Origin: Agrobacterium genomosp. 13 str. CFBP 6927
GTDB lineage: Bacteria; Pseudomonadota; Alphaproteobacteria; Rhizobiales; Rhizobiaceae
Length of the DNA: 64,000 nucleotides
Assembly (NCBI GenBank): GCA_900012615.1
Contig: LT009756.1
Span: forward strand, 388,035-452,034
Reading direction: 5' to 3'
The translations under genes and the position numbers were made by a program. A model generated the notes under the pieces. It worked only from the letters and a program-made list of their open reading frames with translations, had not been told where the DNA came from and did not search any database. Positions 60,996-64,000 of this stretch are shown here, one piece after another. Each line of letters starts with the position of its first letter. Positions within the stretch are counted from its first letter, which is position 1.

Positions 60996-61904
60996 ATGGC
61001 AGCACTTAATTTCAGCGATCAGCGCCAGTCTCCCGACGATGTCCTTGCCAGCGGCGAATACCCGCTGACACGGCGCGACCTGTCGGAAATCGCGGCGATG
61101 ATCTATGCCGATGCGGGCATCTATCTCAACGACACCAAGGCGTCGCTGGTCTATTCCCGCCTGTCGAAGCATATCCGCAATCTCGGCCTGTCGGGTTTCC
61201 GCGAATATTGCGCTTTGGTGTCCTCGCCGGATGGCGCCCAGGCGCGGCGCGAAATGCTGTCGCACCTGACGACGAATTTCACCCGCTTCTTTCGCGAAAA
61301 CCATCATTTCGAACATCTGCGTGACGAGGTCCTGCCGGGCCTCATCGCCCGGGCGAAGAGCGGCGGTCGTGTTCGCATCTGGTCGGCGGCCTGTTCCGAC
61401 GGGCAGGAGCCCTATTCCATCGCACTTACCGTGCTCGCCATGTTCCCGAATGCGGCGGATTACGATTTTAAAATCCTGGCGACGGATATCGACCCGAAGA
61501 TTTTGGCGCAGGCCAGAGCAGGGGTCTATGACGACAATGCGCTCGAAACGGTGTCTCCCGCCATGCGCAAGCAATGGTTCACGGAAGTCGATGCCGGTGG
61601 CCGTCGCAAGTTCCAGATCGATGACAAGGTCAAGCGCCTCATCACGTTCAACGAATTGAACCTGATGACGCAATGGCCCTTCAAGGGCAATTTCGACGTC
61701 ATTTTCTGCCGCAACGTCGTCATTTATTTCGACGAGCCGACGCAGACGCGTATCTGGTCGCGTTTCGCGGGGCTGCTGCCGGAAGGCGGTCATCTTTATA
61801 TCGGCCATTCCGAACGCGTCTCCGGTGATGCCAAGAACCTGTTCGACAATACAGGCATCACCACATACCGCTTCATTGGTCACGCTTCGGGGAGGAAGGC
61901 ATGA
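60996..61904 (+). CDS. cheR: CheR, chemoreceptor methyltransferase
   Basis: 302 residues. N-terminal helical domain, then [18 protein letters not shown] (SAM motif) and [28 protein letters not shown] is the CheR hallmark. It methylates receptor glutamates. The ATG at 60996 follows GCGGATCG; an in-frame start at 60966 lies within cheA. No cheW precedes it. Confidence 0.95.
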   Translation: MAALNFSDQRQSPDDVLASGEYPLTRRDLSEIAAMIYADAGIYLNDTKASLVYSRLSKHIRNLGLSGFREYCALVSSPDGAQARREMLSHLTTNFTRFFRENHHFEHLRDEVLPGLIARAKSGGRVRIWSAACSDGQEPYSIALTVLAMFPNAADYDFKILATDIDPKILAQARAGVYDDNALETVSPAMRKQWFTEVDAGGRRKFQIDDKVKRLITFNELNLMTQWPFKGNFDVIFCRNVVIYFDEPTQTRIWSRFAGLLPEGGHLYIGHSERVSGDAKNLFDNTGITTYRFIGHASGRKA

Positions 61905-62956
61905 GCGCGCTCGCACGGGTTCTTGTCGTTGATGATTCTCCAACGATGCGCGGCCTGATTTCGGCCGTCCTCAAGGCAGATCCGGAGGTTGAGGTGGTCG
62001 GCCAGGCCGGCAACGCCATGGAAGCGCGCGCCGCCATCAAGCATCTCAATCCCGATGTCGTGACGCTTGATATCGAGATGCCGGAAATGAACGGCCTCGA
62101 ATTCCTCGAAAAGATCATGCGCCTGCGGCCGATGCCGGTCATCATGGTCTCGTCCTTGACGCATCGCGGCGCTGACGCCTCGCTTGCCGCGCTTGAAATC
62201 GGTGCTTTCGACTGTGTCGGCAAACCCGCTCCCGGCGATGCGCGTCCCTTTGGTGATCTTGCCGACAAGGTAAAAGCCGCCGCCCGCTCGCAGCACGCGG
62301 CCTATCGCGCGGCGCGCCCGGAAACAGCAGCGGCAGTGCAGCCGACCCCGGTCAGCGATTATCGCGCCGGCCGCAAGGTCGTGGCCATCGGCTCCTCCAC
62401 GGGTGGCGTCGAGGCCTTGATCGCCGTGCTTCAGAAGTTTCCGGCTAATTGCCCGCCGACCGTCATCACCCAGCATATGCCGCCGACATTCACCAAGAGT
62501 TTCGCGGAAAGGCTGAACCGCATCTGCGCACCTGTCGTGGAAGAGGCGACGGACGGCGCACGCCTGCAAACCGGCAAGATTTACCTCGCGCCGGGCGGCG
62601 AGCGCCATTTGCAGATCGCCAATCGTACTGCGCCCTGCTGCCGGCTCATCGAGCGTGATCCCGTCAACGGCCATCGCCCCTCCGTCGATGTGCTGTTCGA
62701 TTCGGTGGCCGAGCTTGCCGGACGCAACGCCGTCGGCGTCATTTTGACCGGCATGGGCCGCGATGGTGCAGCCGGATTGTTGAAAATGCGCCATGCCGGT
62801 GCGCGCACCGTCGGCCAGAACGAAAAAACATGTGTCGTCTACGGCATGCCGCGTGTGGCTTATGAGCTTGGCGCCGTGGAACAGCAATTGCCGTTGGCCT
62901 CCATCGGCGAAGAAATCCTGAAACTAACCACTGCCCGTAAAGAAGGTGCTGACTAA
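61901..62956 (+). CDS. cheB: CheB, chemoreceptor methylesterase
   Basis: 351 residues. Receiver domain with D11/D12 and D57 in [14 protein letters not shown], a linker, and the esterase with [10 protein letters not shown] (Ser), [13 protein letters not shown] (His) and [12 protein letters not shown] (Asp). Removes methyl groups and deamidates receptors. Overlaps cheR by 4 bp. Confidence 0.96.
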   Translation: MSALARVLVVDDSPTMRGLISAVLKADPEVEVVGQAGNAMEARAAIKHLNPDVVTLDIEMPEMNGLEFLEKIMRLRPMPVIMVSSLTHRGADASLAALEIGAFDCVGKPAPGDARPFGDLADKVKAAARSQHAAYRAARPETAAAVQPTPVSDYRAGRKVVAIGSSTGGVEALIAVLQKFPANCPPTVITQHMPPTFTKSFAERLNRICAPVVEEATDGARLQTGKIYLAPGGERHLQIANRTAPCCRLIERDPVNGHRPSVDVLFDSVAELAGRNAVGVILTGMGRDGAAGLLKMRHAGARTVGQNEKTCVVYGMPRVAYELGAVEQQLPLASIGEEILKLTTARKEGAD

Positions 62957-63345
62957 TGTCTCTCGCAGAAAAGATCAAAGTTCTGATCGTCGACGATCAG
63001 GTGACCAGCCGGCTGCTCCTCAGCGATGCGCTGACACAGCTCGGCTTCAAGCAGATTACTGCCGCTGGCGATGGCGAGCAGGGATTGAAGATCATGGAGC
63101 AGCAGCCCCATCATCTCGTCATCTCCGACTTCAACATGCCGAAGATGGACGGCCTTGGCTTCCTGCACGCCGTGCGGGCCAACCCAACCACCAAGAAGGC
63201 CGCCTTCATCATCCTCACCGCGCAGGGCGACCGCGCGCTGGTGCAGAAGGCAGCGCAGCTCGGCGCGAATAACGTGCTGGCCAAACCCTTCACGATCGAC
63301 AAGATGCGTGCTGCCATCGAAGCGGTTTTCGGATCGCTGAAATGA
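62956..63345 (+). CDS. cheY2: CheY2, flagellar-motor response regulator
   Basis: 129 residues: D13/D14, D58 in [21 protein letters not shown] and Lys in VLAKPFTID. In rhizobia CheY2-P acts on the flagellar motor. Start overlaps the cheB stop by one base. Confidence 0.93.
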   Translation: MSLAEKIKVLIVDDQVTSRLLLSDALTQLGFKQITAAGDGEQGLKIMEQQPHHLVISDFNMPKMDGLGFLHAVRANPTTKKAAFIILTAQGDRALVQKAAQLGANNVLAKPFTIDKMRAAIEAVFGSLK

Positions 63346-63887
63346 TTGAAGCTGCGGCCAAGCGCGTACATATCATTCAGGGCGAGTATAAGGTTGTCAA
63401 CGATCCCGACGTGGTCATGACGACGATACTCGGTTCGTGCGTGGCCGCCTGTCTCAGAGATCCCGTTGCCGGCATTGGAGGCATGAACCACTTCCTGCTG
63501 CCGGGAACGGGCAATGTGACGGGGGGAGATGCAACGCGTTACGGCGTGCATCTCATGGAACTTCTGATCAACGGCCTTCTGAAGAAGGGCGCCCGCCGCG
63601 ACCGGCTGGAGGCCAAGGTTTTCGGCGGCGCGAAGACGATCGCCAGCTTCTCGAATGTCGGTGAGCAGAATGCCATCTTCGCCATGCAGTTTCTGAAGGA
63701 TGAAGGCATTCCGGTCATAAGCTCCTCCACGGGCGGGGAACACGGCCGCAAGATCGAATTCTGGCCGGTCTCAGGCCGTGCGCGGCAGCATCCGCTCAGC
63801 GGCGCGGAAACCCAGAAGACCGTTGCGATGGAAACGCGTCCGGTGCCGGCGCCCAAACCCGTCGCCAACGACATCGAATTTTTCTAG
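63342..63887 (+). CDS. cheD: CheD, receptor glutamine deamidase
   Basis: 181 residues. Catalytic Cys in [14 protein letters not shown], His in [10 protein letters not shown] and Thr in [13 protein letters not shown], the CheD triad. It deamidates receptor glutamines. Overlaps the cheY2 stop by 4 bp. Confidence 0.95.
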   Translation: MIEAAAKRVHIIQGEYKVVNDPDVVMTTILGSCVAACLRDPVAGIGGMNHFLLPGTGNVTGGDATRYGVHLMELLINGLLKKGARRDRLEAKVFGGAKTIASFSNVGEQNAIFAMQFLKDEGIPVISSSTGGEHGRKIEFWPVSGRARQHPLSGAETQKTVAMETRPVPAPKPVANDIEFF

Positions 63888-63901
63888 TCACGGAGTTTCC
63901 A

Positions 63902-64000
63902 ATGCAGATTGCAGACCACACCGGCACCACTCCGTTCGAAGAAGCCTTGCCGGACGTTCTGATGCGGGTGGTATCGGAACTGCACGACGTCGCCTATCTT
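63902..64000 (+). CDS. N-terminus of the next che-operon gene (orf after cheD)
   Basis: 33 codons open from the ATG at 63902 (QIADHTGTTPFEEALPDVLM) to the window edge. In rhizobial che operons a small orf (cheT/orf10) lies between cheD and fliF. GGAG lies upstream. The function cannot be read from the fragment. Confidence 0.7.
   Translation, partial: MQIADHTGTTPFEEALPDVLMRVVSELHDVAYL

Overview
The window reads as a chromosomal segment of an Agrobacterium/Rhizobium-group alphaproteobacterium. The evidence is a PodJ-type polar scaffold, a rhizobial-type chemotaxis operon (globin-like receptor, STAS protein, cheY1, cheA, cheR, cheB, cheY2, cheD and a further orf, with no cheW), a pha-type multisubunit cation/proton antiporter with fused A and B subunits, a ligase-associated helicase/PdeM pair, and GC-rich codon use. 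Assignment to Agrobacterium rests on family recognition, not on a database search.

Layout. 1-2.1 kb: start of a repeat-rich protein running off the left edge, aquaporin Z and a small glycine-rich protein. 2.3-8.8 kb: surface polysaccharide locus with a processive GT2 synthase, a periplasmic solute-binding-like protein, a Wzx-type flippase, a Wzy/O-antigen-ligase-type polymerase and a polysaccharide deacetylase. 8.9-22.4 kb: housekeeping and regulatory genes (S24 repressor, orphan LuxR-type response regulator, DUF952-pyrD, CAP-domain lipoprotein, TPR methyltransferase, two tandem YitT proteins, AhpD-like protein with an Rrf2 regulator, Lhr-like helicase + PdeM, universal stress protein, TauE exporter + TIGR02186 protein). 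22.7-26.4 kb: podJ. 26.8-32.3 kb: beta-oxidation operon (acyl-CoA dehydrogenase, thiolase, small membrane protein, FadJ-type fusion) behind a perfect inverted repeat.

33.2-47.7 kb: a 14.4-kb integrated element in tRNA-Phe(GAA), bounded by a 48-bp direct repeat (33185-33232 and 47631-47678), with a tyrosine integrase at its right end. Its content is unusual. It has a small terminase subunit, a major capsid protein of the lambda-E type, an S49 protease with a nested scaffold start, a tape-measure protein, tail-assembly-chaperone-like genes and a gpD-like hub. I find no large terminase, portal, head-tail connector, tail tube/sheath, tail fibre or lysis gene. The structural genes are in a non-canonical order with tight start/stop overlaps. 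I read it as a candidate phage satellite that supplies specificity determinants and takes the rest from a helper phage; a decayed, rearranged prophage is the alternative. Regulation appears to run through an Arc-type repressor facing three copies of a 13-bp operator, two related AlpA-like proteins and a PrtN-family activator.

47.7-49.4 kb: a short accessory stretch outside the right repeat (AlkB-like oxygenase, two XRE regulators, a small membrane protein). 49.4-55.4 kb: pha antiporter operon on the minus strand. 56.4-64 kb: chemotaxis operon on the plus strand, continuing past the right edge. Adjacent genes in the last two operons mostly overlap by 1-4 bases, which suggests translational coupling.
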